Shown: positions 1-11,019 of the stretch, piece by piece | How the letters are laid out: the number at the start of each line of letters is the position of its first letter | Numbering within the stretch: position 1 is the stretch's first letter | Notes under the pieces: model-generated | Seen by the model: only the letters and a program-made list of their open reading frames with translations | Told to the model about the DNA's origin: nothing | Database searches by the model: none | Assembly (NCBI GenBank): GCA_949152475.1 | Contig: OX424560.1 | Span: forward strand, 21,081,106-21,145,105 | DNA: 64,000 nucleotides | Origin: Terebella lapidaria | Taxonomy: Eukaryota; Annelida; Polychaeta; Terebellida; Terebellidae | Direction: 5' to 3' | Translations under genes and position numbers: made by a program

Positions 1-538
1 ATTGCTGATGCTATAAATCCCGTTGTTTTGTTATGGAATTTTCAATGAATTCTCTCGTCCGAGTCATACATATAATTTATGGCTAATAAAATAATAGATG
101 CCACGAGAATACCATGTTGACAGATTAATTTACCTACAACCTTAGAATGGGTTCGACATTAGGATACATTAAGGAACAACATTTCCATGTGGAATTGTGT
201 ACAGTATGTTTCCAATATCAGGCTAATTGGAGCACAAGTATTAGCTATGTATTATATGATGCCATGTGAATACGACCGCATTTTCATACATGCACGTCAA
301 TTATTCACATGGTAATCAATCACATCATATATGATGCCACGAAAGATTATTCTCACCTGGCACAGAACTTGTGAAAACAGGTGCTTATGGTGTGAATGCA
401 TATCATGCGCTTGGACGTACCGGACCTCATAAAATAGTTACTGCTAGGTTCAATCTCCAGACATCATATCATCGATAAAAGTTCCTTGATCTCCCAACAT
501 CATCTGTAGAATATTACCTGAAATCTGAATTTTACCTG

Positions 539-796
539 TTGCCCGGTTAGCTCAGTTCGTATGTGGGCTGCCTTCTCACCAATACAGTCAGTTTGGGCGC
601 GGGTTCGATCCCCGGCCTCGGCAGTATGTGAGGTGGTATGTGGTCGCCAAACCGGGCAAGTGGGTTTTCACCAGGTCCTCTGGTTTCCTCCAACGATAAT
701 GACCATCCTTACGCCAAGATCCGAGCCAACAAGAGATATTAATATAAGCACATGCTTGTTCGCCAATTGTTGTAAAATAAATAAAGTTTAAGTTCA
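539..796 (+). mobile_element. tRNA-derived SINE, full length, with target-site duplication
   Basis: The head is tRNA-like, with an A box TAGCTCAGTTCG at 548-559 and a perfect B box GGTTCGATCCC at 602-612, so RNA polymerase III would start near 541. A central core follows (GTGGGTTTTCACCAGG, GGTTTCCTCC) that resembles the shared core of mollusc SINEs (Nin-type, from memory). It ends in AT-rich sequence with AATAAATAAAG. A 9-bp duplication TTTTACCTG flanks it at 530-538 and 797-805. Module V copy 2 reads TATGACATG at the same place with no insert. The element has no protein and depends on LINE enzymes. Confidence 0.88.
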
Positions 797-916
797 TTTT
801 ACCTGAAAATCACCGGCACGAAATTCACACATGCAGAACAAAATGGGCCCGGTCAGAAAACCATCAGGTACCGAATCTACGGAAGAATAACACCTCTCTA
901 CCATGATATTATACAT

Positions 917-1274
917 ATAATAATAACCGGTTCTTATATAGCGCTTTATCAAGGTTACACACATTATCAAAGCGCTTCACAATATGGAATTTAGTCCTCT
1001 AAGAGTGGTCACTGCCAGGGTACCTGTCGTTCTCAGAGGGGTATTTTACATCCCTTTACAACATTTTTTTTAGAGATGGGACCTCCATTTTACGTGATAT
1101 CCGAGTCACGGGCACACTGCCAGGTGTGAGGGCAGGGAGAAAATATCCCTACAATTACCGCACATGCGGCCCAACGTGGGATCGAACCCACGCCGGCGAT
1201 AGCTGTTGGTTCAAATTGAGCGACAAAGCGCTCGCACGTAACCACTCGGCCATCTCGCCCTGCGGCCATCCATA
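917..1274 (-). mobile_element. tRNA-derived SINE, second family, minus strand
   Basis: Read on the minus strand, it starts with a tRNA-like head: A box TGGCCGAGTGG (1242-1252) and B box GGTTCGATCCC (1178-1188), with the longer spacing typical of Leu/Ser-type tRNAs. The body ends in AGCGCTATATAAG and a TTATTATTAT tail at 917-930. TATACAT flanks it at 910-916 and 1275-1281. Module V copy 2 runs straight through this site, confirming an insertion. It is a different family from the SINE at 539-796. The exact tRNA source was not determined. Confidence 0.82.
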
Positions 1275-1299
1275 TATACATCATTTTATAGATTTATCA

Positions 1300-2160
1300 T
1301 GGATATGTAGACCAGCAAAACTTATGGTGCTCATTCTATCTCTATAAGTATACTGATTGTGTAAGAATCTGGATAATACTTCAGGAGAATAAGTCCATTC
1401 ACTATGCTGAAAATCAAGATCTTTCAAAAGTGTTAGTAATGGATTTCTGTAGCTTTCAGTGTCTAGGTGCAGTGACACTGTGGGTAGATACATATGTTCT
1501 GAACCTTTATAAGCCTATTCAGTACTGTGCAGATTATCCATTAAATTCTTTACCAAAGATGTCTATATAATGGATGTATTAAGACGTGGTTGTATATGAA
1601 AGTTCCACCCAGAGGTGGCAGACAGCTTACGTATGAGGATGAACGAAGATCAACACATGAGTTCGGAAATGTTTTCAGGTCAGGTCAAAGGAATTGGGTC
1701 AGAGTCAAGTGATATAAACATAGCCAATCCATGCTGTCATGCTACCATTGTCGAGTCACTGTCATCAAAACATAACTCGATTTCGCCTGTACAAAACCAA
1801 TTACTTCGTTTCCTTCGAGTTCACCGCGTTACTTACGTTTGAACATGGTATGTTCGAACGTTTTGTTTATACCACTTCACCTGACCTAGAAACATTTCCG
1901 AAGTGGCTTATTGGGTGGCATGGAATAACGATTCTCTATATGCAAGTGACCAGACATGTAAATATATATCAGAAAAAGATTCACTGGACATATTATTAAT
2001 ATTATTATTATTAGTGGAATTAAAAGCCAGAGTGTGTTTAAGAGTAAGGCGTGCTTCAGTTGCGTATAGGAGCTTCACAAATGGCCCAGTTCAGGAACCA
2101 AAGTGTGATTCATGGTGCAGTTTTCAATTTAGTGAAGTGACCTGTTTGCATATGTCATAA
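1300..2160. other. No gene recognised; short Y-like repeat fragment
   Basis: No recognisable gene. A stretch near 1600-1645 (CCCAGAGGTGGCAGACAGCT) resembles a segment repeated in the D array at 43.3, 47.3, 50.0, 55.3, 57.4 and 63.0 kb, which suggests remote shared ancestry. A 70-codon minus-strand frame at 1281-1493 has no recognised domain and no second copy. Confidence 0.4.
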
Positions 2161-2475
2161 TGTAACTACCATAGGGTCTCAAATTCGACCAGAATTGTTT
2201 TGTCCAATATCAAATGAGAAATGACCCATTCGATGTTTTGTAAATGTCAGCCCGTGTATCAAGTACACCATATAAAGTTATTCAGTCTACCTTGGAGAAA
2301 TAAAAATGACCGCAAGCAAAATAACAAGACGTCTGAAATTTGAATGATGTTTTCATTGGATGAAAAAAGAATTATTTCGTATAATAGCTAAGTGCATAAC
2401 ATAAAGGATTTGGCTTGTTTTGCCACACGTATGAAGTTCAGTTAACATGAATATATATGTACAACTAAACTACGA
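2161..2475 (+). repeat. Module O, copy 1
   Basis: It matches 11940-12260 with shared runs such as GAATTGTTTTGTCCAA and AATGATGTTTTCATTG in collinear order. It lies just upstream of module P copy 1, and copy 2 lies upstream of the P copy at 14018, so the two modules belong to one older duplicated unit. No frame is conserved. Confidence 0.75.
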
Positions 2476-2697
2476 ATTCAACCATGTATCAAACCTGTAA
2501 CAAACAAGTACTTGCAACACTTTTTCCTCAACTGAAGTTTCAGAACAGTTGTTCATATATTGTGTTAAAGCGTTTCCGAATTAAACGTTCGAGAATAATC
2601 GAACCTCATTATTTACCAATGTGTTATATCATTAAACCATGAGAAGGGTTAATACACACTTGTTCATCTAAATCTATGTGTTGACATAATATGCCCT

Positions 2698-2747
2698 GTA
2701 AGTCACGTCCTGTTACGGTGTGATTTTGGTGGCATCACGTGACTTAC
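2698..2747. repeat. Short inverted repeat (10-bp arms)
   Basis: GTAAGTCACG at 2698-2707 faces CGTGACTTAC at 2738-2747 across a 30-base spacer. It could be a small stem-loop or the remnant of element ends. Nothing else supports a function. Confidence 0.4.
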
Positions 2748-2815
2748 CAGCCCTATTACTAAATATATAATAATAAAAGTATAATGATAATATTTAGATC
2801 TGTGTGTACAAAGAA

Positions 2816-4320
2816 TTCATTATCCCCTCCCAACCCAAACCTGCCTTAAGGATACAATGGAATACCGAAAATTATAAAGGGTGGACAGAGGGGAGAACAA
2901 CCTCACTCCGGTGTTTATCCTTGAACACCAAGGTGTGCGACACTGATGAAACATCAATACACTTTCAGGCTGCTTGTTGCTGGCCACTGTGCTATAAATC
3001 ACAAACTGTTGGGGTCCCTTGTTTTTTGTCGATTTTAACATCATGTCTGGAAGCCTGGGGCTTTCGCTTACAACTCATAAATCAGGAAGACTGGCCAATG
3101 CCATGTTCCTCATAAAGTATTCAGAGGGTCTGCTTGGCAAATTAAGTTGATGTTTATGTCATATTTTTTATGTTTATGTCATATTTCAGGGACCAGATTT
3201 CAATATTACCACATGCTGAATGTGTACCGTAGCACATAATATATATAATTATGATGAGAAATGAATGCTTTTGCATCTTGAATGTAATACATTGAGAGAT
3301 CCTCACATCAGTTTTGGTGTCTAACTTGTCATGTCATTCAATAGTTCCGATGAAAGTGTCCCCACTCCTATAGTTTTACAGATCTGACAGGTTGGATTTC
3401 TGGAATTTCATTTGGGCGCCTGTAATGAATGATACACCCTCAACGCTGTAATAGATTACAACAATCTCCAGACCCCGTCCATTGTGTGACAACATCACTT
3501 ACATTGAACTACCAGACCGGTAGACACCAAACTGTCATTGACATCGATACATTGCCGAGTGCGACGTTCCACAATTGTGCTTGAGATGTAGAGGGCAGAT
3601 CAATTGTTGCTTTATTTATACGTTACGTTAAGCGGGCGACCATCAGAGACAAAGGCCCATCGCTGGAGAAAGATCGACATTTATCCCTTGTCGGTGGAGA
3701 GTGCACTGTTGACAGACAAATTTATATTGATACAGCTCCGTGACGGGTGTTATTGTTCGGGAGACGTCGCGCACGTGGCGATGACAACGTGTCCATGAAG
3801 CAATAAAAGGCGGAGGTTATTTAGCGGTGACTTAGAAGGAAGACAGGTTTGTAATAATTGAAGAGGGGAAAATGCCCTGCTAACAGGGAGGAAAAACTAC
3901 ACATAATAAATGTCTAGTATCGTGCCATATTGAACGAAATTGCTATGAGTATGAACAGTATATCACAAAAGCAAATGTGAGTGCGATGTGAGGAATGACG
4001 AATGATGCATGTACACAGAAAAACCTGTTAGAATGAACATAAATGATGCGGTTGCAGACGCAACCAAAGGTGTTTTTGCTGACAGAGAAGTGCAAGATTA
4101 ACAGTGTTCTAAATCAGTCATTGATATCACAAATAAATCCAGACTCTCCACCAGTTTTGACCTAAACCAACTAGCTCTAATAAACCATTATTGTTATCAT
4201 GAGTGAGCAGTCATTGACACAGCACTCAGACTCGAGTGTGTTGTGAGATGTGTCTGATTGCTGATCCTCGAGGGACAAACGGGATGATTACTGACGGCTT
4301 CAACAATGTAATATTTTACC
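2816..4320 (+). repeat. Modules P, Q and R, unit 1
   Basis: P (about 2816-3150) recurs at 14018, 17340 and 22170. Q (about 3370-3990) recurs at 14420, 19190 and 22480 and, inverted, at 11020-11235. R (about 4125-4320) recurs at 20058, 26985, 27800 and 33505 and, inverted, at about 5600-5800. Signature runs are CTATAAATCAC in P, ATTTCATTTGGGCGCCT in Q and CTCCACCAGTTTTGACC in R. Frames are not preserved between copies, so this is read as non-coding duplicated DNA. Confidence 0.8.
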
Positions 4321-4550
4321 AGTGAGTATCTGTTTGATGCTGTTCATATACTTTGCTAGGATGTTTTCTTCTTAATTTGTTGCATGGTGGTTTCATACTC
4401 ATTTGTTACATAGTCAATCAACATCGTTCATCCTTGCTGAAGCAATTGATATGATGCTTTTTTTCAATTTGGTATGGAAAAAGTATTTTCCTATAACTAT
4501 TTCAGGATTATTAAACCTGATTATTTTCATATTTTGTCACTGACAAAATG

Positions 4551-4561
4551 ACACACACACA

Positions 4562-4596
<35 letters not shown>
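4551..4596. repeat. Compound microsatellite (AC)n(TC)n
   Basis: About seven AC units are followed by about sixteen TC units. It is probably length-variable between individuals. Confidence 0.95.
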
Positions 4597-4599
<3 letters not shown>

Positions 4600-4857
4600 A
4601 TGGGGGTTAAAATGCAGAGATAATGGAAGGAGTAAATTTGGATCAGAAACAACCATAACCTAATAATTAGAGGGGCATGTCATTTTCAACAGGTTAGAAA
4701 GAACTTCGTATACATCACACGTAATACATTCAATAGGATGACATCATTATTCAAAGCGATTGCTTTGAGTACCTAGCAGTTTTAATAGTATTTCACACAA
4801 TTGTGACTGTTGTTGACATGGTGGTTCCAATCAACGTTTGTCCAAATCATGGTAATA

Positions 4858-5590
4858 TATTGACAATGCTATAACCCTGTTGTTTTGCTAAGGATTTTTA
4901 TATGAATCCCTCCTGTCCTAATCATATGTATAATTCATGGCTACTGAAATAATTGATGCCAAGAAAATACCATTTTGACAGCTTAATCTACCCACAGCTT
5001 TAGAATGGGTTCGACACAACGATACATTAAGGAAGAACATTTCCGAGTATGTTGCGAGTATCACGGCAAAACCCATGGTTCGGGTATGGAATTTTCAACT
5101 GTTGGTGTATGTTTCCACTATCGAGCTAAACGGGGACCGAGTAATAAGCTGTGCATTATAAGATGACATGAGCACACCACTGCATTTTGATACATGCATG
5201 TTAATTATCCGCATGCTACGTTTATTTTACGTGACTCAAAACTTGTTCTAATTCTGTTACCACCCTTGTGATGACAGGTGCTAATGGCTTGAACGCATAT
5301 GATGCGCCCTGACGTATGTGAATTCATTACCAGTAAATGTGTTAATAGTTGCTGTTGGGTTAAATCTCCAGAAATCATATGTAGAATATACATATATACA
5401 TCATCTGTAGAATATAGCCTGAAATCTGAATATGACATGAAAATCACAAACAAGAAGTTCACACATGCAGAACAAAAGGCTCCGATCAGACAACCATCAG
5501 GTAGCGATTCTGCGAACCTACTGGGGAATAAAACCTCTATGATATTGTACAGACATCATGTTATAGACTTATCAACAATATATTGACTAC
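4858..5590 (+). repeat. Module V, copy 2 (lacks the two SINEs)
   Basis: Collinear with 1-1300 once the two SINEs are removed from that copy. R modules flank it in opposite orientation (plus at 4125-4320, minus at about 5600-5800), so V copy 2 sits inside a loose inverted repeat. Confidence 0.8.
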
Positions 5591-5599
5591 TGACAATTA

Positions 5600-5800
5600 T
5601 ATTGCATCTTTTTCAACAAGATCCTTGTTGGAGCCACGAGCAATCAACACATTTGTCCCGCAAGGGTCGACAATCAGACAGTTCTCGCAACACTTTCGAG
5701 TCTGTGCCAACAACTCCCTACTCACGATGACAACAGTGATTCATTGGCACTGGTTCATACTGGTCAAAACTGGTGGAGAGTCTGGATTAGTTGGTGGTAT
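5600..5800 (-). repeat. Module R, inverted copy
   Basis: The reverse complement matches R unit 1, including 27 identical bases around CTCCACCAGTTTTGACC (5758-5790) and the CTCGAGTGTGTTGTGAG region in diverged form. The spacing of the blocks is the same as in the direct copies. Confidence 0.75.
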
Positions 5801-6320
5801 CAACAAGTGATTCAGAACTAGCCTCACACCTGATTTTTGTTTTGTTTTTCAGCAAAACTCACTTACCACTATATTGATCTCAATGGTAAAAATGAACAGT
5901 GATGAAACCGTAAAACTATGTCTGCACCAAAACATCGATACGAGTGATGCAAACAAATGCATGAAATTGCGTGGTTTTCGTAGTCGAAATGAAGACATTA
6001 TGTTCGAACATGTTCTTGGGTTACTCACTTGACGAGTACGACATTGGGAGACGTCCTGGTGTTATGACCAGCTATGAAATCGGAATGATTACACCACAGG
6101 GTCCGCAGGTGCGATGAACACCGGGCCTGGTTGACACCAGGTCCATTGAAGATATGATACGAAGCATGGGCTATATAGCCCTGCCATGCAGTCCCAAACC
6201 GATATGGAACTCCACATGTACCAGTCACGTTTATTTGTTGAATACTAACCATACTCATAGCAGTTGCTTCAGATATTAACAACATCATGCATTTACTATG
6301 GCATGGTATTTCTACCCGAA
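5800..6320. other. No gene recognised
   Basis: No recognisable exon or repeat. From about 6030 the base composition becomes richer in G and C, leading into the minisatellite. A 199-codon minus-strand frame (6025-6624) crosses the region, but its middle is made of minisatellite units and it matches no family I know. Confidence 0.4.
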
Positions 6321-6322
6321 GA

Positions 6323-6472
6323 CTACTGGCGAAGGCACCGTTCGCGGAAGCACCGTTCGCGGAAGCACCACTTGCGGACGTACCGTTTGCGGAAGCACGT
6401 TCGCGGAAGCATCGTTCGCGGAAGAACCGTTCGCAGAAGAGGACCCTTCGCGGAAGAACCGTTCGCGGATGC
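6323..6472. repeat. GC-rich minisatellite, about 15-bp unit
   Basis: About nine or ten diverged copies of TTCGCGGAAGCACCG lie head to tail; some copies are 14 or 17 bp. The period is near 15, a multiple of three, so the array stays open in several frames and yields pentapeptide runs such as PFAEA on plus and ASANG on minus. These frames are more likely a by-product of the repeat than a gene. Confidence 0.9.
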
Positions 6473-6479
6473 AGCCTTC

Positions 6480-7021
6480 TCCATGTGGTGACGAGCACGG
6501 AAGAGACGTTCGCAGACGAGGATGCGCGCGCAGCCACCCTGGCTATAAAAGGAAGCGGACGGCCGCTCTGAGAGCACTGCAACAGCGACATCGACCGTGG
6601 GGAGATCGTCACCGCCACAGCCAAGGGACTCGACGACCTCCGTGCGGACGACTCCTTCTTCAGGGCCTTTGAGTCAACGGGATTTACGACTAACTACCTG
6701 GAGAAACCATTCGACGAAACGGGACGGGAAACTTCAACGGGAAGGGACGGAGAGAAGCCTCGGCAAAGAACTCTTTTTAGTTGTGCCCTCGTGCACTAGT
6801 TATTTTTAACGTGATCATACAGTGCTCCATGTCTGAACTTCATATCTGTACGTCACGTTGGTGACCGACAATTTCATTGATGATGAGATGTTGATAAATC
6901 TTCATTTATTTACATCTGAGTTGATTCTTGTCTGAAGTAAGCCGGTAAGCTACTGAGTGATGAAGCATATAATAAGCACCTTTTAGTGACGGCTCTCGAA
7001 TCACAACGAGCCGGAGTTACA
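6480..7021 (+). promoter_or_regulatory. GC-rich TATA-containing segment, possible solo LTR fragment
   Basis: A good TATA box (CTATAAAAGG, about 6542-6551) is followed by GC-rich transcribed-looking sequence. An AT-rich tail ends in GAGTTACA (7014-7021). The order of promoter, GC-rich leader and ACA end is what a Ty3/gypsy-type solo LTR can look like. I found no convincing TG start and no target-site duplication, so the identity is tentative. It could also be the 5' end of a degraded element or an unrelated promoter. Confidence 0.3.
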
Positions 7022-8129
7022 AAAGTCTATATGATCAAGAAGCAGGGTTTTTGGGCAGACAAAAACACAAACAACAAGTCATACCTACTAAACGTCACAA
7101 TACAAATTTGTTTGTCAACAGTGTATCACGCCAACAACAGGTAAACCTTGATATTTCTCATGCGATGGTTTTTGTCTCTCACTGATAGCCTGCTTAATTA
7201 GTCTACTGTATTTAGGGTTTGGGGTAGACATTTGGGTGTCAAAGCTGAATTTTTGCACAGTGACTCTGGAGACCATATAGATAACCCACAAAAAAGTCCC
7301 CATCAATCCCATGGGGGGTTTTCCTAAAAATCCAAGATGGCTGCCATTTATACGCAAAAAAAGCTTAAAATTGAACTAGCGAGTTATCTACTGCACCTAC
7401 GTTGTTGATTTTAGTGTCTACCCCCATGTTTTCGGACCCAAGGAATCTGATGGTGATATTGCTGAGTCTCTGTGACAGTTGGTTGTTTCAAAATCCAATA
7501 TGGCTGCCACGAAACCTCGGGAAATTCGCAAAATTACGTTTCCATCTATATTTCAGCAGCTATGGCAGATAGGAGCAAAATTTTCGTGTCTACCCCCATG
7601 TTTTCTGACCTAAGGAATGCAATGGTGATAATGCTGAGTCTATGTGACTGTTTGTTGTTTCAAAATCTAAAATGGCTGCCACAAAAAACCCGGTAAATTA
7701 GAAAAATCACGTTTCCAGCTATATTTCAGCTGTTATGGCAGATAGAAGCAAAGTTTTGGTGTCTACCCCCACGTTTTCTGACCTACGGAATCAAATTGTG
7801 ATAATGTTGAGTCTGTGACTGTTGGTAGTTCCAAAATCCAAAATGGCCACAACAAAACCCCGGAGAATTCGAAAAATCATGTTTCCAGCTATATTCCAGT
7901 TTCTATGGCAGATTGAGGCAACATTTTGGTGTCTACCCCCATATTTTCTGAGCCAAGGAATAAAGTGGTGATAATGTCGTGTCTCTGTAACTGTTGGTTA
8001 CCACAGAAATGAATATGACTGCCATCAAAATCTGTAAAAAAAAAATTCACAAACCCCGTTTCGACTATATATCAGCTTCTGTGGCAGATAAAAGATTTTG
8101 GTGTCTATATCTATGTTTTAATTAGTGAA

Positions 8130-9420
8130 AAAATACGAGCACCAGTGGACCCATATTCAACTAACAAGTTAAAAATGACACATAATCTCTGTGAACTCAT
8201 AAATTGAAATTTAGAATCAACATAGACATTGGCTAAGTTACTACAGTTTATTGATGTGACATAATGACAGTCACAGTGCCGAATTGCCGAATTGAATTTG
8301 CAGGAATGTGGAGGAACTGCATCTCAGCCGAGCCATTTTCTCAAGAGAGACAACTCAGTTTTTCATGACTGAAAGTAGCAATCATCTGTTCGGTAGTAGT
8401 TTGGAATAAGTCCACAATTTTGATGAATAATTGCTGGTCACGATGCAATGGTTATTGATTTACAAAGAGGCTTCGTTTCGAATGACAACCACAGGTGTGT
8501 GAATGGTGTCTGCTCAGCACAGCAAAGAGTTTTGATGATCCCTTGTCATATTCACAAACAAGGAGAGTAGATTATTGCTTATTTATGAGAGGCAAAGCAT
8601 GTCAAAATTCTGGATGGAGCATGCTTATATGTACTTCTAAAGCAGATCATAGCACGACAAGAACTTCTCCACAATGGATCTCAGCTTATCCACATCCACA
8701 ACTCTCACCCACAATGATACTGTAAGCGAGTGGCTCTGCTGAGATCCCTTCAACAACCCGAGTGTTCCTGTAAGTTCAGTTTGGGTATGGCAAATAGTTT
8801 GAGCCCATTGATTTCAGAGGGGAACTACGGGCTTGAATCTCCTAAATGTCGGCTCGGATCGTGCTGCTGTTCCAAAGGGATTGCTCAAATTGATCTACTA
8901 TGATTTTCAAGCAACTTGCTGGCTTAGAATGTGTGGACATGGTGGGTTTAAGCTGTACAACTGCGCCAGATGAAAACATCACAGATGTGACAGACTGACC
9001 AAATATTCTACTTGCACATGGAATGAACCTTAGATTAACTGCTCATCTACTGCCATGCCCTTGTTAAATAAAGCAAACTAAATGTTTGATGGTGTTTTAC
9101 ACACGTATTGATTATTTAAATTGCAAATATATATGTGTGCTTATATATATATATATGATACATCATGACATGTACACTAGTTTATGGATACATTCAATAC
9201 ATTGCACATGGTAGCCATATTGAATCTATAAAAGTTATACGTTGTACTGATATATGGGTCCACGGTTGCCTTCCTCGAGTTCCTTGGGTCACAAAACCAG
9301 GATGTGGACTCCAAAATCTTGTATATGTTTGTCATACATGTACACATAGAAGTTGGCATAATCTCGATTGATTATATTGTTGATATAAGAGAATATAGCT
9401 ACATGTAGTTCGTTAAATTT
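8130..9420. other. Centre of the fold-back element, no gene recognised
   Basis: Unique-looking DNA between the two monomer arrays. Short coding-like stretches occur (for example about 8900-8995 on plus), but stops break every frame and no domain is recognisable. It may be captured host or retroelement DNA. Confidence 0.35.
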
Positions 9421-9424
9421 CACC

Positions 9425-9830
9425 TTCAGATTTATTGATGGTGGCATATCACGGAATAACCCTAGATTTGGTGAATACCTACATCATATATATCCAGACG
9501 GATTGAAAAGCAAACAAATTATTGATTCTTCAATGTCAACTTCTTACCTCGACATTTTCCTCGAAACTGACCACAAAGGTAAAGTGTGTACAATGTTATA
9601 TGGCAAATGTGACGAATTTGTGTTTCCATGTCTTGAGCAGTAATATCGAAACTTTACCAGCCTATAGCGTCTAAACATATGTGTTGCAGTGTTCCAGCTT
9701 TGCCAGATGAATACATCTCACCAGGAACTCATAGCCGGAGCACAGGTTTCGACTTCCAAGCTGCTCAAACATGATTGTATAATGTTTAGACTTTAAAATA
9801 TTTATGGTAGGCATGGTTGAAGGTTCTCAC
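9425..9830 (+). pseudogene. Reverse-transcriptase fragment (RT C-terminal part)
   Basis: Translation gives a broken protein with the landmarks NNPRFGEYLHHIYPD, SYLDIFLETDHKGK and, after frameshifts, a trace of AQVSTSKLLK. It is clearly paralogous to the minus-strand fragment at 60600-61330. The catalytic YIDD box is degraded to FIDG at about 9431-9442, so the second aspartate is lost. Only the part from the active-site box to the thumb remains; stops and frameshifts are present. The family is a YIDD-type retroelement, perhaps Penelope-like; the exact clade cannot be fixed here. It lies inside the fold-back element and is followed by the inverted conserved tail. Confidence 0.8.
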
Positions 9831-10045
9831 ATACATGTACATATATGATGGTATATATTTTCCATCACTGTGATTTTGGGGTAATATTTGCATCTAAATT
9901 TACAAATGTGGATATCAAAGCAAATGCCACTGGCGGGGCAAGAGATGCTCACTATTCCGGAGCACTTGATCTCACACTCAATTGCTTGGGTATATGTGAT
10001 GTTTAGGTGGCTACGACTTTGTAGCTGATGACTTCTCATCTGGAT
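9827..10045 (-). repeat. Conserved tail segment of the RT retroelement
   Basis: Read on minus, this matches 60430-60640 (plus) and in part 17085-17170 (plus), with the nearly invariant block GTGAGCATCTC. It is convergent with the RT fragment here and at 60 kb, so the two travel together. The segment can be read as a short frame containing CSGxVSISCP, but the third copy breaks it, so a non-coding terminal region is more likely than a gene. Confidence 0.7.
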
Positions 10046-11019
10046 TTTACCACTTAATGTATTTTGATTGGATGGATTGTGTCCTTGGTCTTCGGATATG
10101 AATTTATATGTTTGTTGGTATATATCTATTCGTGCTCATCTAGCCAGAAACCTGGATTTGAGGTTTCGATTGCACTGGAACTTTGAAACTACAACGTGTT
10201 CCAGAGACTATTGTTACCGTTCCAACAATACAATTGGACTCCATGGGTCAGACAACATGGGTTAAACACCCAAATCTGGCTTCGCTCTGCCAGAGAAGCT
10301 TACATAATCGAAATTTAATTTTGCGAATTTCACAGGTTTTGATGACAATCATATTGAATTCTGAGGCCACTATTAGTAACAGAGACTCAGCAATATCTTT
10401 AGAGTATCCTCTGATCAGAACTCACGGGGGTAGATACCAAAACGTATGCCAGATCATTAGCTGAAATGTTGAAAGAAAACGTAATTTTGCAAATTTCACC
10501 GGTATTGATGGCAGCCATTTTGAATTCCGAGGCAATTAACAGTCACACAGACCCAGCAATATCACCATTGGATTCCTTAGGTAAGAAAGCGTGGGGGTAG
10601 ACACCAAAATTTGGCCTCTATTAGCCATAGCAGCTGAAATATAGCTGAAAACGTGATTTTACGAATTTCTCGGGTTTTCGTGGCAGCCATATTGGAATTT
10701 GAAACAACCAACCATCACAGAGACTCAGCAATATCGCCATCAGATTCCTTGGGTCAGAAAACATGGGGATAGACACTAAAATCACCAACGTAAGTGCAGT
10801 AGGTAACTCGCTAGGTCAATTTTAAGCTATTTCGTGTATAAATGGCGGCCATCTTGGATTTTTGGGAAAACCCCCCATGGAATTGATGGGGACTTTTTTG
10901 TGGGTTATCTATATGGTCTCCAGAGTCACTGTGCAAAAATTCAACTTTGACACCCAAATGTCTACCTTATGGGCTTTTTGGACCTAATTTCGGTAGACTA
11001 AATGGGACATCTGAATAAA

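Larger units (their letters stand above)
1..1300 (+). repeat. Module V, copy 1 (interrupted by two SINEs)
   Basis: This stretch is a diverged duplicate of 4858-5590: the two share long runs such as GAATGGGTTCGACA and ACACATGCAGAACAAAA in the same order. The left edge is cut by the window. Two SINEs sit inside this copy and are absent from copy 2, so copy 2 acts as an empty-site control. No coding frame is shared between the copies. Confidence 0.8.
7199..11000. mobile_element. Large fold-back element with ~172-bp monomer arrays in both arms
   Basis: The ends are inverted: TAGTCTAC at 7199-7206 and GTAGACTA at 10993-11000, compatible with a TA target. About 215 bp of terminal inverted repeat on each side is followed by a tandem array. 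On the left the monomer start GTGTCTACCCCC falls at 7414, 7586, 7759, 7929 and 8101 (spacing 170-173). On the right, inverted copies fall near 10264, 10431, 10598 and 10770 (spacing 167-172). The centre (about 8130-10260) is unrelated and holds a reverse-transcriptase fragment. No transposase is visible, so it is non-autonomous. A smaller relative lies at 50948-52041. Known analogues are tandem-repeat-containing TIR elements of bivalves. Confidence 0.85.

Noticed and set aside
541-625. A functional tRNA gene
   Set aside because: A and B boxes are good, but the cloverleaf is imperfect, and the sequence continues into a SINE body with target-site duplications on both sides.
6025-6624. The longest open frame (199 codons, minus) as a real gene
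   Set aside because: Its centre is minisatellite, other frames are open over the same DNA, and no domain is recognisable.
7414-8101. CRISPR-like array because of regular spacing
   Set aside because: The whole ~172-bp unit is repeated with no unique spacers, in eukaryotic DNA inside a TIR element.
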